This document shows positions 11,220 to 22,800 of a DNA stretch of 64,000 nt, piece by piece. Source of the stretch: Gibbula magus (taxonomy: Eukaryota > Mollusca > Gastropoda > Trochida > Trochidae); NCBI GenBank assembly GCA_936450465.1, contig OW388294.1:66391575-66455574 (forward strand). Reading direction: 5' to 3'. How positions within the stretch are numbered: position 1 is the stretch's first letter; the number at the start of each line of letters is the position of its first letter. The notes beneath the pieces were generated by a model, which ran no database searches, was not told the DNA's origin, and saw only the letters and a list, made by a program, of their open reading frames with translations. The translations under genes and the position numbers were made by a program.

Positions 11220-11760
11220 CATAACGTCTACATACACTACGTTTCGGAGTATATGCTTACTCCTTCATCAGGTGAAATTGATGGAATACGCATATATATA
11301 GTATCAAACATCGCGTATGTTCACAATAAAGAAGTTATATCAGGTGGAATTGGCGGAGTAAGCATATACTATCAAACATCGTGTAGGTTCACAATAAACC
11401 ATCATGTTTGTATTGCAAATCCTAATTCATTCTCATGCCTCACCTCCATCATGTTTGTATTACAAATCCCCATTGTATACCATTCTCATGCATGTTAATC
11501 CCCTTGATAGAGTTTCCTCACCATTTTTTTGTTTGCTATATAAATGTACCATATTTTGTTATTTCCTTACATTCCACCTGATGAATAAGTGAGTATGTAC
11601 TCCAAAACGTCGTGTATTTTCACATTAAAGAAGTTGTTATCCAGAAATTCTTCATGTTCCAATAAAGAAGTTGTATCAGGTGGAATTGGCATAAGCAGTA
11701 AGCATATACTATCAAACATCGTGTAGGTTCACAATAAAGAAGCTGTTTTTAAAAAATCTT
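11220..11760. repeat. Locally duplicated repeat
   Basis: Contains AGCATATACTATCAAACATCGTGTAGGTTCACAATAAA-type sequence at about 11,360-11,400 and again at about 11,700-11,740. It also holds GTATCAGGTGGAATTGGC twice, and CATCATGTTTGTATTnCAAATCC twice at about 11,400-11,470. The CGTTTCGGAGTATATGCTTA / GAATAAGTGAGTATGTACTC pair is an inverted relationship. The small ORFs here are carried by the repeats. Confidence 0.55.
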
Positions 11761-11764
11761 GATT

Positions 11765-12700
11765 TTCCTATGTATTCAACTTCTAAATGCCCTTCAAGGA
11801 TTTGATGCATATGAATGTTATAAAAATATTGTTTACATTTCAAATTAAAATATTAATGTATCTATAAATGAAAGTGAACTTTATACGTTTGGGGAATTTT
11901 TTTTATTAAAATAGATAATTACTTCCTGCGAGACGGGCATTTTAAAATATATTAGTATGGAATGAGTTAGGAATCGAATAAGAAAGTATGATAAAGAAAG
12001 GCATTGATTAGGAATAAGCAACGGATATGTAGTATTGAATTAGGAATATGTTAGAAATAAGCATAGACCTCTCCGGATATGCAAAGCATATCCAAGGAAT
12101 AATGAATTCATAATTCATATCAATCATAAATCAAAGCTCGTTTATCCATTTTACCGAGAAACTGAAGCTACTCTCTCGAAAAGGATATCCTTTGGAACTC
12201 GGATGTTTGTCTGTCTACTGAAATGAGATCGCACAAAGTAGAAGACGGGATGACGCAACACTAATCTCCATCCTGGAACCCACGTCGTTTATCCTCCTCC
12301 AAACATTGTTTCTGTCCTATCTACCATGATAAGGCAGTTGCCTATTATAAATAGTTGCCTAAAATAAAAATAGATTAAATCGTGTTTGCCATTTTATTCC
12401 TTCTTTCTTTCATCATTTCTTCTCTCTTTCCAATAAATATTTGTTTCTGCCCTCGATTTCTACAGTGATAGACCGTTATCTAGTTGAGGTATTTTCACCA
12501 AATCCGTGATTAAAAGTACCTTGAATAGGATTTGAAAGTGAAGACATGATTCTTGTAACTAACACAAATTTAACCCCTATGCTTAGACATCTATATAATC
12601 TGATGATCTGTACAGAAACTTTATCCAGTTAAAAAGTATGTGTTTCAAGTAAAATAGTCGTGTGTATAACGACGAACCATTAAGAACAAGAAAAAAAAAC
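11765..12700. other. AT-rich non-coding DNA, no gene seen
   Basis: A short GAATTAGGAATA-type simple repeat is visible at 11,960-12,060. No ORF or splice pattern supports a gene. Confidence 0.4.
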
Positions 12701-12703
12701 TTA

Positions 12704-12769
12704 TTATATATTAGGTATAGTTTGTGGAAACGAGAAATCGATCGTCGATGTATCGGCAGCGTCCGCCAT
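12704..12769 (-). promoter_or_regulatory. YY1-type initiator with 21-codon minus-strand ORF
   Basis: The minus strand reads CCAAGATGGCGGAC. This matches the YY1 element that often overlaps the start codon in TATA-less animal promoters. The ORF it opens is 21 codons (MADAADTSTIDFS..., then TAA at 12,704). There is no clear splice donor before the stop, so I cannot connect it to a longer protein. It may be an orphan promoter, a small ORF or chance. Confidence 0.25.
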
Positions 12770-13089
12770 CTTGGTTTCTTGGGATTACGTGACATGAAAA
12801 CACGCTATATTTAACTGAATTTTTCACTATTTATCTACATATATGAATACGAAGATAGAATATTCACATAGTAACACATATCATTCAATAAAACTAATAA
12901 ACAATACCAGGACGAGTATGTTGTTAGGCCGTAACGAAGTTTCCCCACACGCAGCGCCGGTGAATGGCTTCAAAGGAGGGCTCTATCGGGGTATTTTTGT
13001 GGAAACGAAATTCGAGATGATATTCCCGTTGAGTTTACATACATATGTTATAAATACATTATCAAAACACAATCAAATTGAAAGATACT

Positions 13090-13975
13090 AATGAAGGTAA
13101 TATTTTGATGAGTTTATATTTCACAACTTGATAAACAGAAGCGCACATTTGTTGAAAATAAAAACAATGAAGTATTTCTCCCAACTCAAAGACATGCAAA
13201 CTAGCTGATACTTAATGGAAGGTTAATTAGGACAGCACCTACAGACATAATGGAACAGTCCACTAATTATTGTAATTAGAGCAGAGAGCGCTTGAAACAG
13301 GCTCGTTACAGAACAGTAAACACAATGTAGATTTTTCTAGTGATCAAATTTTCAAATTCTTCTACTCTCGAAATTGTTTAACATTCAAATAAGCTTATGT
13401 TCATACAGAGTTTACAAGTTCAAAAGTTCTATTTTAACTTTGTATTTATTTGTGTTAATTCTATAGTTTCATTTTAAATAGAAGATCCTTCAATGGGAGA
13501 ATTCTAGATATGATGGACTATTGAAACCAAATTTGCTTTGTGCCAAAATGTGTTTAGAATGATATATTATTCATTTCGGTCCATTTATATGTAGTAATTA
13601 ATTGGCATTAAACCTGTATATTAACGAGACTGAGTCAAAGGCTAGTTCATCCAGTGAAAGGACTAGACACGTCTTCATGACTTGTTTATCGAGTGCTTCT
13701 CGTCTACCTTTCATCTTCCAAACCAATGATCCGAGAGAGCGCACAAGCACAACGACCTGAACATGCCGCGCGTCCACTCAATGTGTCATTTAGCTAGACT
13801 GCTTCTAGAATTCTTCAGGCATTTAATTACGCAAATGCAGTCTCCGGGAGGCATTCACTGACGACAAAGTCCATAAGATGCGATGTGACAGTACATGCAA
13901 TTTTTGCACAGTTTGCAAACATCCGGCTGTATATTTCCTATATGGTTGAGAATACATTATTGCTCAGTATATCCT
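13090..13975. other. Non-coding DNA, no gene seen
   Basis: Mixed composition with a slightly GC-richer stretch at about 13,660-13,880. No ORF, tRNA or recognised repeat. Confidence 0.35.
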
Positions 13976-13984
13976 GTGCTGTGG

Positions 13985-14440
13985 CGTATGTATGTATGTT
14001 TATATGTATGTATGTGTGTGTATGTGTGTATGGTTGTATGTGTGTGTATGTGTGTATGTGTGTATGTGTATGTGTGTATGTATGTATGTATATATGTATG
14101 TATGTGTGTATGTGTGTATGTGTATGTATGTATGTATATATGTATGTATGTGTGTATGTGTGTGTATGTGTGTATGGTTGTATGTGTGTGTATGTATGTA
14201 TGTGTATGTATGTATGTATATATGTATGTATGTGTGTATGTGTGTGTATGTGTGTATGTATGTATGTATGTATGTGTATGTATGTATATATGTATGTATG
14301 TATGTGTGTGTATGGTTGTATGTGTATGTATGTATGTATGTATGTATGTATGTATGTATGTATGGTTGCATGTGTGTATGTGTGTATGTATGTATGTATG
14401 TATGTATGTATGTCTGTCTGTGTGGTTGTATGTAGGTAGT
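13985..14440. repeat. TATG/TG microsatellite, ~455 bp
   Basis: Interrupted (TGTA)n/(TG)n with occasional GGTTG inserts. Because the repeat has no stop codons in several frames, overlapping Cys-Met-Tyr-Val and Thr-His-Tyr-Ile ORFs of up to about 190 codons appear on both strands; they are artefacts. The long alternating purine-pyrimidine tract could adopt Z-DNA or slipped structures. Confidence 0.97.
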
Positions 14441-14449
14441 TATATATCA

Positions 14450-15670
14450 TATACTGCCTCCTAGGCTAAATCGCAATAATTATGGTATATTGGATATATT
14501 GGGATGGTACAGACGTTTACACATATAGTTCTCTTGGCCTCATGGCCATTTATACGGGAAAAGATTGATTGATAGTGATTGTATCATGACACAAGTTAAC
14601 CTACACATGCATACCATATACATGTATATTCCCCAGGACGTTAAGAAATAAACTTATTGTTCATGAGGTCGGGGGAGATACAATGACTGGAAGTCTCTGA
14701 CAGACTTTACAGTAACAGTCTAAGGCCCGCTCACACTGTGCGACTTGTGGTTACAACTTGTAGTAACCAACTTTAGTTGGACTGTGAGAACATCCAAATT
14801 GTATCGACTTACCATAGTGTTCTTACATATTGTGTATATACTACAGTACATGTTGATACTACAATATGTATATGCAAATCGCAATTAATAGATAACTGAG
14901 TGTCAAATGACGCGTTTCGCTCTATACTGTGATTGCATGTCAAGTCATATTACCTACAACCAGGAACTCAAGTCAGTCTTTTCAAACAGTAGGTTGATAA
15001 TATACCGGTGAGATAGTTGAGAAATAAGTGGCTATTAAATAAGGTTTGTGTAGTCCCTCAGAAGGATTATGTAGATAAACTGTACTCAAGTCTGTGATAT
15101 ATTTATCCCTATGAAAAAATGGTGTATTTATATATATGATATATACCATTATGTCACAGAGATTTATATGATCACACACTGAGGACAGTTTAGCTGGTTT
15201 GCAATGGTATATGAAAATAAAAAGGCTGCAGATAGTTGGTTGTATAATTCCCAGGGAGTTGGGAAATTAATGGTTGTATAGGAATCCTTTTCGTAATGTA
15301 TTATGATTGAGTAGATAAACTGTCCAAATGTATCCTTGCTCTTTCTTTGACAATGTAGTATATAAGATTATAAAAGTACACGCAAACTTTAAATTAATTG
15401 AACATATTGCAGACAGCCGACGGTGTACACCCCGTGGAAAGAATAATATTTAGTTACCATTTTTATCCTGCGTTGTAACATTAAGAGACACGTATACAGT
15501 AGACAGTCTATAATTTCATTTAGGAAGTATATCTATCCGAAAACACACGAAACTGAAACCCACAGATTGAAATAAACTGATAATGGAATAATCAAATAGT
15601 ACACACTTCACAAACCAAGTCAGAAACATTACCAGTGTTTGACGTGCAAATTTAGAACGGATAAATACAA
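14450..15670. other. Non-coding DNA, no gene seen
   Basis: Holds GCCCGCTCACACTGTGCGAC near 14,727 and CAACTTTAGTTGGACTGTGAG near 14,768, which look like arms of a small foldback element related to sequence at about 35,590-35,830. No coding evidence. Confidence 0.35.
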
Positions 15671-15676
15671 CTGTAT

Positions 15677-16038
15677 TTAAAGGCGCTGTAGCACGTTTTT
15701 TCGCTCAAATAAGTCGATGAAATGTATTTGAAAAATAATGTCAACAATAGTTAAACACCCTTCTATCTTCGGAAAATCAATTTACAAATGAGTATACATA
15801 GTTCCGTAAAGCCATGGGAATCGTTATTGTCATTCGAAATAATAAAATGTGTTCACAATAAAATGGCCGCCATGCAATTTTGGCTTTATACACAACACCG
15901 TTATTACCACTACGGATAATTGGTTTATGTAATAAGATGTTTTACCCTCTAAAGTAAATATAAATGACATAAACTATCATTATAAATGAGAAATTTGAAA
16001 AAATAAAATTTGCAAAAAACGTGCTACAGCGCCTTTAA
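15677..16038. mobile_element. TTAA MITE family B, copy 4 (GCGC-terminal subtype)
   Basis: 362 bp between TTAA copies at 15,677 and 16,035. Termini are AGGCGCTGTAGCACGTTTTT and AAAAAACGTGCTACAGCGCCT. It shares the whole interior with 6,457-6,819, but the terminal AGGGGCAGT is replaced by AGGCGCTGT at both ends. Symmetrical change of the two ends implies a subfamily that spread as such. Confidence 0.88.
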
Positions 16039-16039
16039 T

Positions 16040-16740
16040 GTGACCTATCTGACCCGGAGTGCATTTAGATGGTCAATTCTGGATACAATAACAACTTCGA
16101 ATCTGTAAATAAAACTATTTCCTTCAAACTTCAATACCCCAAGCAGTGAATTCAATGTGAAAAATAGCTTCCTGAATAAAAAATAACTTCCTTTTCATTC
16201 AAGTATAACACTTATGATTAACGTAAAGAAGATTTGAAAAATAAAACTAGATATTTGATAAAATCCCAGTACAAAATGTTAGGGTGGTAGACTACAGGTA
16301 TTTGAGAGAGTTTAAGACGTAAACGAAATTTGGAGGTTTTAATTTCAGATTGATTATGACTAATAACGGTCACACTTAAAATAGAAATTTGAATTGATAA
16401 TTCCTGATATAGTGTTATGTTTACAAATACTTTTAAACTCGTCTCCAACACTATTCTATGAACGTAATAGAAGGGTTACAAAACATTTCAAAGCTTTTTT
16501 CAAAACTTGTCAATATTTTGATACGGTGTGTTGAGACTCACAAATAAATTTACTTGAAATGTAAGTGATATTCATACAAACAGAAATTAACTTTTCTCAG
16601 AATAATCGAATTTTTATATTATCGATAGATATGTCTTTAAGCAATATATATCCTTTAAACTTTACGTTGGTTAAAATGTGAACACAGCATCAAAAAAACT
16701 TTAAAAGTTCTATATTATTGAAAACCCAGATTGACATTTC
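16040..16740. other. AT-rich non-coding DNA, no gene seen
   Basis: No ORF with recognisable family features and no repeat I can name. Confidence 0.35.
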
Positions 16741-16850
16741 CCCTAATGTTTAGTTTTAAGTGTATGAAGTCGAGACCAGCCTTTCCTCTTTGGCATAAAT
16801 TGTCGTGACCGGCGGAAACTATCATCTGCACTGCCCTGGAAATTGACGAG

Positions 16851-16990
16851 GTCACGTGACCCTATATTTCCTGCCCTCAGTTCAACCCGTGGGAGCTGTA
16901 CGCTTGATACGCACGAGGAAAGCGTGCAAAGGTGAACCATGGAGTGAAAACACGACCAGGGAAATGAACATGCACGGACTTCACGTGAAC
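16851..16990. promoter_or_regulatory. Pair of TCACGTGA E-boxes
   Basis: GTCACGTGAC (16,851-16,860, a perfect 10-bp palindrome) and TCACGTGA (16,981-16,988) lie about 130 bp apart in the GC-richer segment beside the TATA promoter. CACGTG flanked by T/A is the class bound by USF and MiT/TFE bHLH-zip factors. Function here is inference. Confidence 0.35.
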
Positions 16991-17223
16991 CATGTAAAAC
17001 ATGCAGGAAGAAACCACACACCACATGTAGTGGAAGTTTTATAACCGCAAAGAACATGAAGCGTTATAACGAGAAAGCCCTATCCCCTTATAACGCGGAC
17101 TAACACAACGCTCTGCACATACCAAACCGATCCGCGGATCTCGCTTCCCAGAACGTGGCACATTTGGGACGGGGTGTCAGATAAGAAGTTTCATGGAAAC
17201 AGAAAGAATGGAGAAGTACTCAC

Positions 17224-17290
17224 CTAGTGTTACTTCGTCTGCCTTCCAATGTCGTCTGCGCTGAGTTGTCGACTGCTAGGTTTTATATCC
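17224..17290 (-). promoter_or_regulatory. Orphan TATA promoter plus short first exon
   Basis: On the minus strand TATAAAA lies at 17,287-17,281. About 57-63 bases downstream is a consensus splice donor, ACACTAG|GTGAGT (exon end 17,224). The surrounding 17,050-17,420 is GC-richer than its neighbours. This is the layout of a first non-coding exon of a gene running toward lower coordinates. I did not find following exons. A phase-0 candidate after an acceptor at about 16,840 (TTTCCAG|GGCAGT) opens to a stop near 16,745 but matches nothing I know. Confidence 0.4.
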
Positions 17291-17299
17291 GGGAAAAGC

Positions 17300-19080
17300 C
17301 TATTGAAAAGCGGGAAATGAGGACCCGACGACCTCTTGAGCGCGACCGTTATTTCCGGACTCGAGTGATAGGCGAACGGAACAAGCTCTGTTTCGGGCCT
17401 GGTATGCTTATCTAAAGCTCACAGGACTCAGGAGAAGCTTTTCGGAATTGTTCGGGATGTTCCGTGAGATTTCCAAACGGCTCACTTCGTCCAATTGGAG
17501 ACGAAATCAATAGTCCGTTCGTCTAGCGTACAACAGGTGACATCGATTTATGTTTACCTGAGGCAATTTGTATATCGTGTTTATCTGAATAAGCGAATAT
17601 CCACATTCGCTCTGCGCCAGCTGCTTTTGAAGGAAATTCTATAAGTACAACTCCATACGTTTATTAGATAACAAGTTCTATCTGCAGGTATCGCCATTGA
17701 TACATTCCATAACTTATTTATTGACCATATGTAATTACCCATTTTGTTAAAAAAAAAAACTTTAACATTTAAAAAAATGTAGTTCAACATAAAACATGTG
17801 AAGGAATTAAATTTTAGCAAGTTTGCATCATATTTCAATAAAAATAAAAACTAACAATTAAATGGGTGATTTTGAATTTTGTTCGGCGACTTACTGCGCC
17901 TTCAGCAGGCAAAACATTAATGTGAATACAGCTTGTCTTGTATGTAAGATTATCACTACATAAGTAGTGATTGACGAACTGATCAGGAATGTACGTAAAC
18001 ACTGAAAGAATAAAATCATTACATCATACATTCATACACACAAAACAATTAACAAAAAAGGCAAGGTTTCCAAAGATAATGAAAAATCATGATAGAGCTC
18101 TTTCGATTTCTAAAGATTCTTTTATAATTTTCACTTTGCAGTATTCATATTTTATCAATAAATTATATTTTTTATAAACAGATTAAAGAACAAACCCAAT
18201 AAGGTAACCAAATAATATAACATTAATGTAAAACATCGATGATGGACTAAATAGTATAATTGAATAAAAGTTTCCCAATTAAATTTTATGTACGTGTTAT
18301 CATATTAAGTTGTAACTATATGTTGTTTGGAAAGGATGCTACTTATGTACGGGAATGTCAGACACTTATACTTGTTCCTCCTATATTTCCATAGTAGACA
18401 TAGTACACGTACAAGATAAACAGGCCTTTCAGGTGCAGAGGAACGATTAGAAAGGATTTTATTGCGCTTCTATTGTATTGAACACCCTGCGCAAAGATGC
18501 ACATTCTGTGGTATGTTTTTTTGACCATGCATTGACGTGGCGTAACAAGGGTATACGTTTTAAATTTTAAAAGGAGATTGATGAAAAGAAAACACTTGCA
18601 AAGCAGAGTAAGGCGTTTTTTTCACGAAACCATAGTTTACAGATATCACACTATTTCATTCTTTATAGAATCTAGTGAATTATTAATCACAAAACATCCA
18701 ATATCCCTAACTTATTTTTTCCACTATATTTTCATTCCTATCTTTTGCAGCTTTTAACCTGAGAGAAATACTTGTCTTCGGTCCGTTGTATTGGCCCTCG
18801 ACTTGTTCTCGTGCCAATACAACTGACCTCTGACCTTTAACGGGACCAATACTGAAATACGTAACAACAAAATTATAATATAGGAAAGCTAAACTAAAGG
18901 TTTTTTTAATTTAAACATATAAATTTAAGAAGAGGTCCATAAACACTGCTTGAGACGCGGAGGTTACTCAATTCATTTCTTCCTACCTAGCCCTTTTTAC
19001 ATTTGGGCAAAACATATCTCCTCTCTCCTCTTGCGGTGACAATTTCCAAAACTGATACCATCTTGTTTCTATCCATTTAA
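17300..19080. other. Non-coding DNA; solo MITE arm and a hairpin
   Basis: No gene seen. A solo arm of the 9,957 element sits at about 18,692-18,730. Bases about 18,803-18,842 can fold: GTTGTATTGGC ... GCCAATACAAC with an 18-base loop. Confidence 0.4.
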
Positions 19081-19137
19081 AATCGTCTTACCATCATCGT
19101 CTGACTGCTTGTCTTGACTGCTACCTTATCCCCTTAG

Positions 19138-19340
19138 CCGGGAGGCCAATAACTCTCGTATGTCTATATTGTAACTACTCCAGCCAATGAAAGAACAACT
19201 TTCGTGCAATAAGACAGTAACCGGATGAGAGGACTGAAGAATGATAATCGACGTTCAAATCACGATATTCCATTGGCTAAATGCTATTTAGCAATGAGTA
19301 ACCATCTTACAGCCAAACAAGAGTTATTGGGCTCAGGGAG
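19138..19340. mobile_element. Probable inverted-repeat element
   Basis: GGCCAATAACTCT near 19,146 is inverted at AAGAGTTATTGGGC near 19,320. Inside, CCAGCCAATGAAAG is loosely inverted at CATTGGCTAA. About 200 bp, non-coding, no clear target duplication seen. Confidence 0.4.
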
Positions 19341-19399
19341 TCCGGGTATTGTAGTAGGGTAACTGTTGCTCTATTGCTGGTATAAGAAAATACTCGGAT

Positions 19400-19588
19400 T
19401 TGAACAGAAGTTACGTGTTAGGGCCCCTGATTTTAAATTGGTGCCACGAGCCTGGCAATGACATCTACTTACCTCTGCTGAGAGAAAAACGAGAACTAGC
19501 GTGGATTCGTATTTTGAGAGAAGTTGGGAAGAGGACGGAGAACAAATCAGTTACCCCATTGGCAGATGAAGTGCCAAATTTTAGATAG
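19400..19588 (+). pseudogene. Possible C-terminal fragment of a retroelement ORF
   Basis: A 62-codon ORF reads ...LREKRELAWIRILREVG.... The (R/E)-RE-x-x-WI-x-x-L pattern resembles the end of GIY-YIG endonuclease-type retroelement proteins (for example Penelope-like), where it is usually followed by a P-x-GLN motif. That following motif is absent here. On the minus strand the same stretch contains CAGAG|GTAAGT, a donor-like site, so an exon on the other strand is a weaker alternative. Confidence 0.2.
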
Positions 19589-19670
19589 TAATTTTATGAA
19601 TTTTAATGATGTTGATAAGTTTCATTTTTAATATCAAGTCCTTTATATACCGTCCAAGACCTGCATTGAT

Positions 19671-19672
<2 letters not shown>

Positions 19673-19718
<46 letters not shown>
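19673..19718. repeat. (TA)n microsatellite
   Basis: About 23 uninterrupted TA units, in the region downstream of the last recognised exon of the sushi/EGF gene. Confidence 0.97.
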
Positions 19719-19720
<2 letters not shown>

Positions 19721-19887
19721 AGTGTAAATATAAAGTGTTTTAAGTGTATATTTGGAGTGTTAATAGTCTCATATTCCTTTAAAGGATGGCTATTTTACGT
19801 GTTTATTTTATATTGTTTTTTAGACTTGTATATGAGGTAAGAATTTTAATAAACAATCTGCCTGTCTGTCTGTCTGTCTGTACTCAC

Positions 19888-22800
19888 CCAAACAAATCTT
19901 CCCCCTGGCCAGATACCCAACGTTACATGCGCAGAAGAAAGATCCGGCATTGTTGTGGCAGTCATGTTCGCAGCCCCCGTTGTCGATAACACACTCGTCT
20001 AAATCTGGCGACAGCAGAACGTATTTTATATAGACGGGCAGAAACTAAAATACTATTCAGTAAATAAAACAAGTCAAATTAGTTTCAACATTTAACAATT
20101 TAAAAAGACATGTAGGTACAGTGAATGACGTTCTCAAAATTAAGCTATGTTTAGTCAGCAACACTCTAATGGATAGAAAGTCCCTGGTTTAGTTTTTCAA
20201 TATACGTATGCTGTACAATATAGTGTACATTTATAAATTAGGTTATATTTATTCGTGTTTTGAGTGAGTTTAGACTTAATAAATGAGGACCTTATATATA
20301 TTGGCATATACTTAAGGTAGCTATTCTGTGCAAGTGTTATGCATAGCGTACAGTAACCCGAACTTCATAGTAACGAGGTAACGAAATACAGCTAGGCTTA
20401 ATTCAACCAGTAATGGAGATTGTTGCGACTTGTGATCGGCAGGGGAGGTTGTACCTACCTGAGCAAGATCTGAAATTCTCCCCCAACGTGTATCCTTCTC
20501 GACAAGTGCACGCGAATCTGCCTTTGCTCATCGACACGCATATGTGTGCGCATCCTCCGTTGCCGTTTTGACATGGGTCATCCTCTGAAGAAGTGTTACA
20601 AGTGTGACTTTAAAATATTGAAATTCCAACAAAACGCATATTTCACACTGTTAAAGTATACATTAAGTGTAGAGTTATTCCCCTTTGCACTGACCTATGG
20701 AAAGTACTGTTATTTGCATTGAAAAACAAAAACGATGAATTACTTGTAAAAACAGTAGAATTTAGAACTCAGGTTGTCCAATAGTCAGTCAGAGGCCTGA
20801 AAAAAGTACGAGATCTGGCTTCTATTGTTGCAAATGGAACATTTCACTTAGAGTTATCTCCCTTAGCACCGACCCTCACCTAGAACACACTTGGGAGTAT
20901 TGGCGGCACCCCACTGCGAGTTGTGACAGTACAGAGTAGCGGCGCTTGGGTTGGCGAGTTTGTAACCACCCACGCAGCTGTAGGTGACGATCATGACGTA
21001 GCGGCTACGGTAGTTGCTGAAGATGTAGGACGTCTTGAGGACGGCGTTCGGCAGGATCGGGGGGTCGATCTGGTACTGGAAACAGGACTCGTCGGCGTGA
21101 CGTAACGCCGTCTTGGAGAGTCCAGTTGATGGCTTAATGACTGGTTTTACTTTGGCACTTGCTGGAAAAAGTAGTGAATTAGGTTGTGAGAGTGCGATCG
21201 GGATAGAAATAGTTTTACAATGGTGGGTTGGGTCTCAAAGGTCCGATGGACGTATTGCATGGCATGGTGTCCAGCGTCCGTCTGTCCGTCCATCCAACCG
21301 TCCAACCGCAAACTTTTCGCTTTTTAGCTCATCAGGCCTGAAACGCCGGATGGGCTTATGGCAAGGCGTCCGGCGTCCGGCGTCCGTCCGTCCATCCGTT
21401 AACTTTTTGCTTTTTCGACTTATTCTCAGGAAACTCCAGAAAGCTGACATTTTCTGTGCAGACTCCTTGGACAATGGGGATTCTAAATAAGTATCGTAGA
21501 TTAAGTGACTCCGTGACCCCAAATAGGGTCACCGGGGTCATTACCATTAAAACCTATTTTCATCTTCATCTCCAGTTATCAAAAGGTCAAAAAAGCTCAA
21601 ATTCTGTGTGCAGACTCCTTGACATCTAGGGATTCCAAATTGTAGATTTGGGGATCCCGTGGCCCCTAATTGGGTCACAGGGTTCACGACCATAAACATC
21701 TATTTTCATCTTCTTATCTAGTACCACTTCATATCATCACTTGCTTGACAACGACATTAGAACCTATGTCGAAGCGTCGCCTTCAAAGAATAAAGAAGTT
21801 GTATATCCATAAAATCGTCTCTATTCTTCTTAGTACCAAAATGTCCAGAAAGCTAAAATGCTGTGTACACACTCCTTGGCCAATGGGGATTCTATATTGT
21901 TGATTTGGTGACCCCGTGACCACATAGGGTCACAAAACCTATTTTCATCTTTTTCTCCAGTACCAAAGGTCCAGAAAGTTGAAATGTTGTGAGCAGATTC
22001 CTTGGCCAGTATATTATCAATCGTAGATTTTGTGACACCGTGACCCCAAATAGGGTCTTCGGGGTCACAACCTTAAAACCTATTGTCATCTTCTTCAGTA
22101 CAAAAAGGTCTAGAAATCTGAAATGTTGTTTGCAGATTCTTGACCAGTGGGGATTCTAAATTGTAGATTTGGTGATTCCGTGTCCCCAAATATGGGTCAC
22201 AGGTGTCACGACCTAAAAGACCTATTTTCATCTTTTTCTCAAAAACTTAAATGCTTGAAATTTTGTTTATACCTGTGATAAATTCTCCTAGTATTTTTTA
22301 TTTATTTTACTGTTTAAAGCCTAATGAGCTACAGAGCTAATGAATCTATTTTTATCCCTAGGGTAGGTAATACCATGGGATACAGTCGTCGCCCTGTCCG
22401 TCTGTCCGTCCGTAATAATTTCGTTTCCGGAACAGAACTCGAAAACCGTTCATGATATCTTTCTGAAACTTTCCATGTGTATTACCCCCTAAACTGAAGT
22501 GGTGCCTTTTGATATCTTCAGATTTCTGAAAATTTCTTTTTTTCTGTTTCCAGACGAACATGTTGAATTTGGACTTTGTACAGAGATAGGTCTGCTTTCG
22601 GAGCAGAACTCTAAAGCCCTTCATCATACCTGAAACTCAGCATGTGAACTACCCACTTAATGAAGTAGTAGATATGCAGTTATCTGTCAAAGGGACCGGT
22701 GGGATATGTCATTTTCTGATTACTCTTGTTCCTTTTATTTAAAAAAAACTTGATTTACACAGCTGATATCTTGTGTATATACTACTGGGCCAATGGTTAT

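Noticed and set aside
13885..14464. Overlapping ORFs of 120-190 codons on both strands
   Set aside because: They are translations of a TATG/TG microsatellite, which lacks stop codons in several frames; composition is only Cys/Met/Tyr/Val or Thr/His/Tyr/Ile.
16743..17057. Minus-strand ORF of 104 codons as a terminal exon of the sushi/EGF gene
   Set aside because: Its best acceptor (about 16,840) leads to a frame that is open only in phase 0, whereas the last known exon ends in phase 1; no recognised domain.
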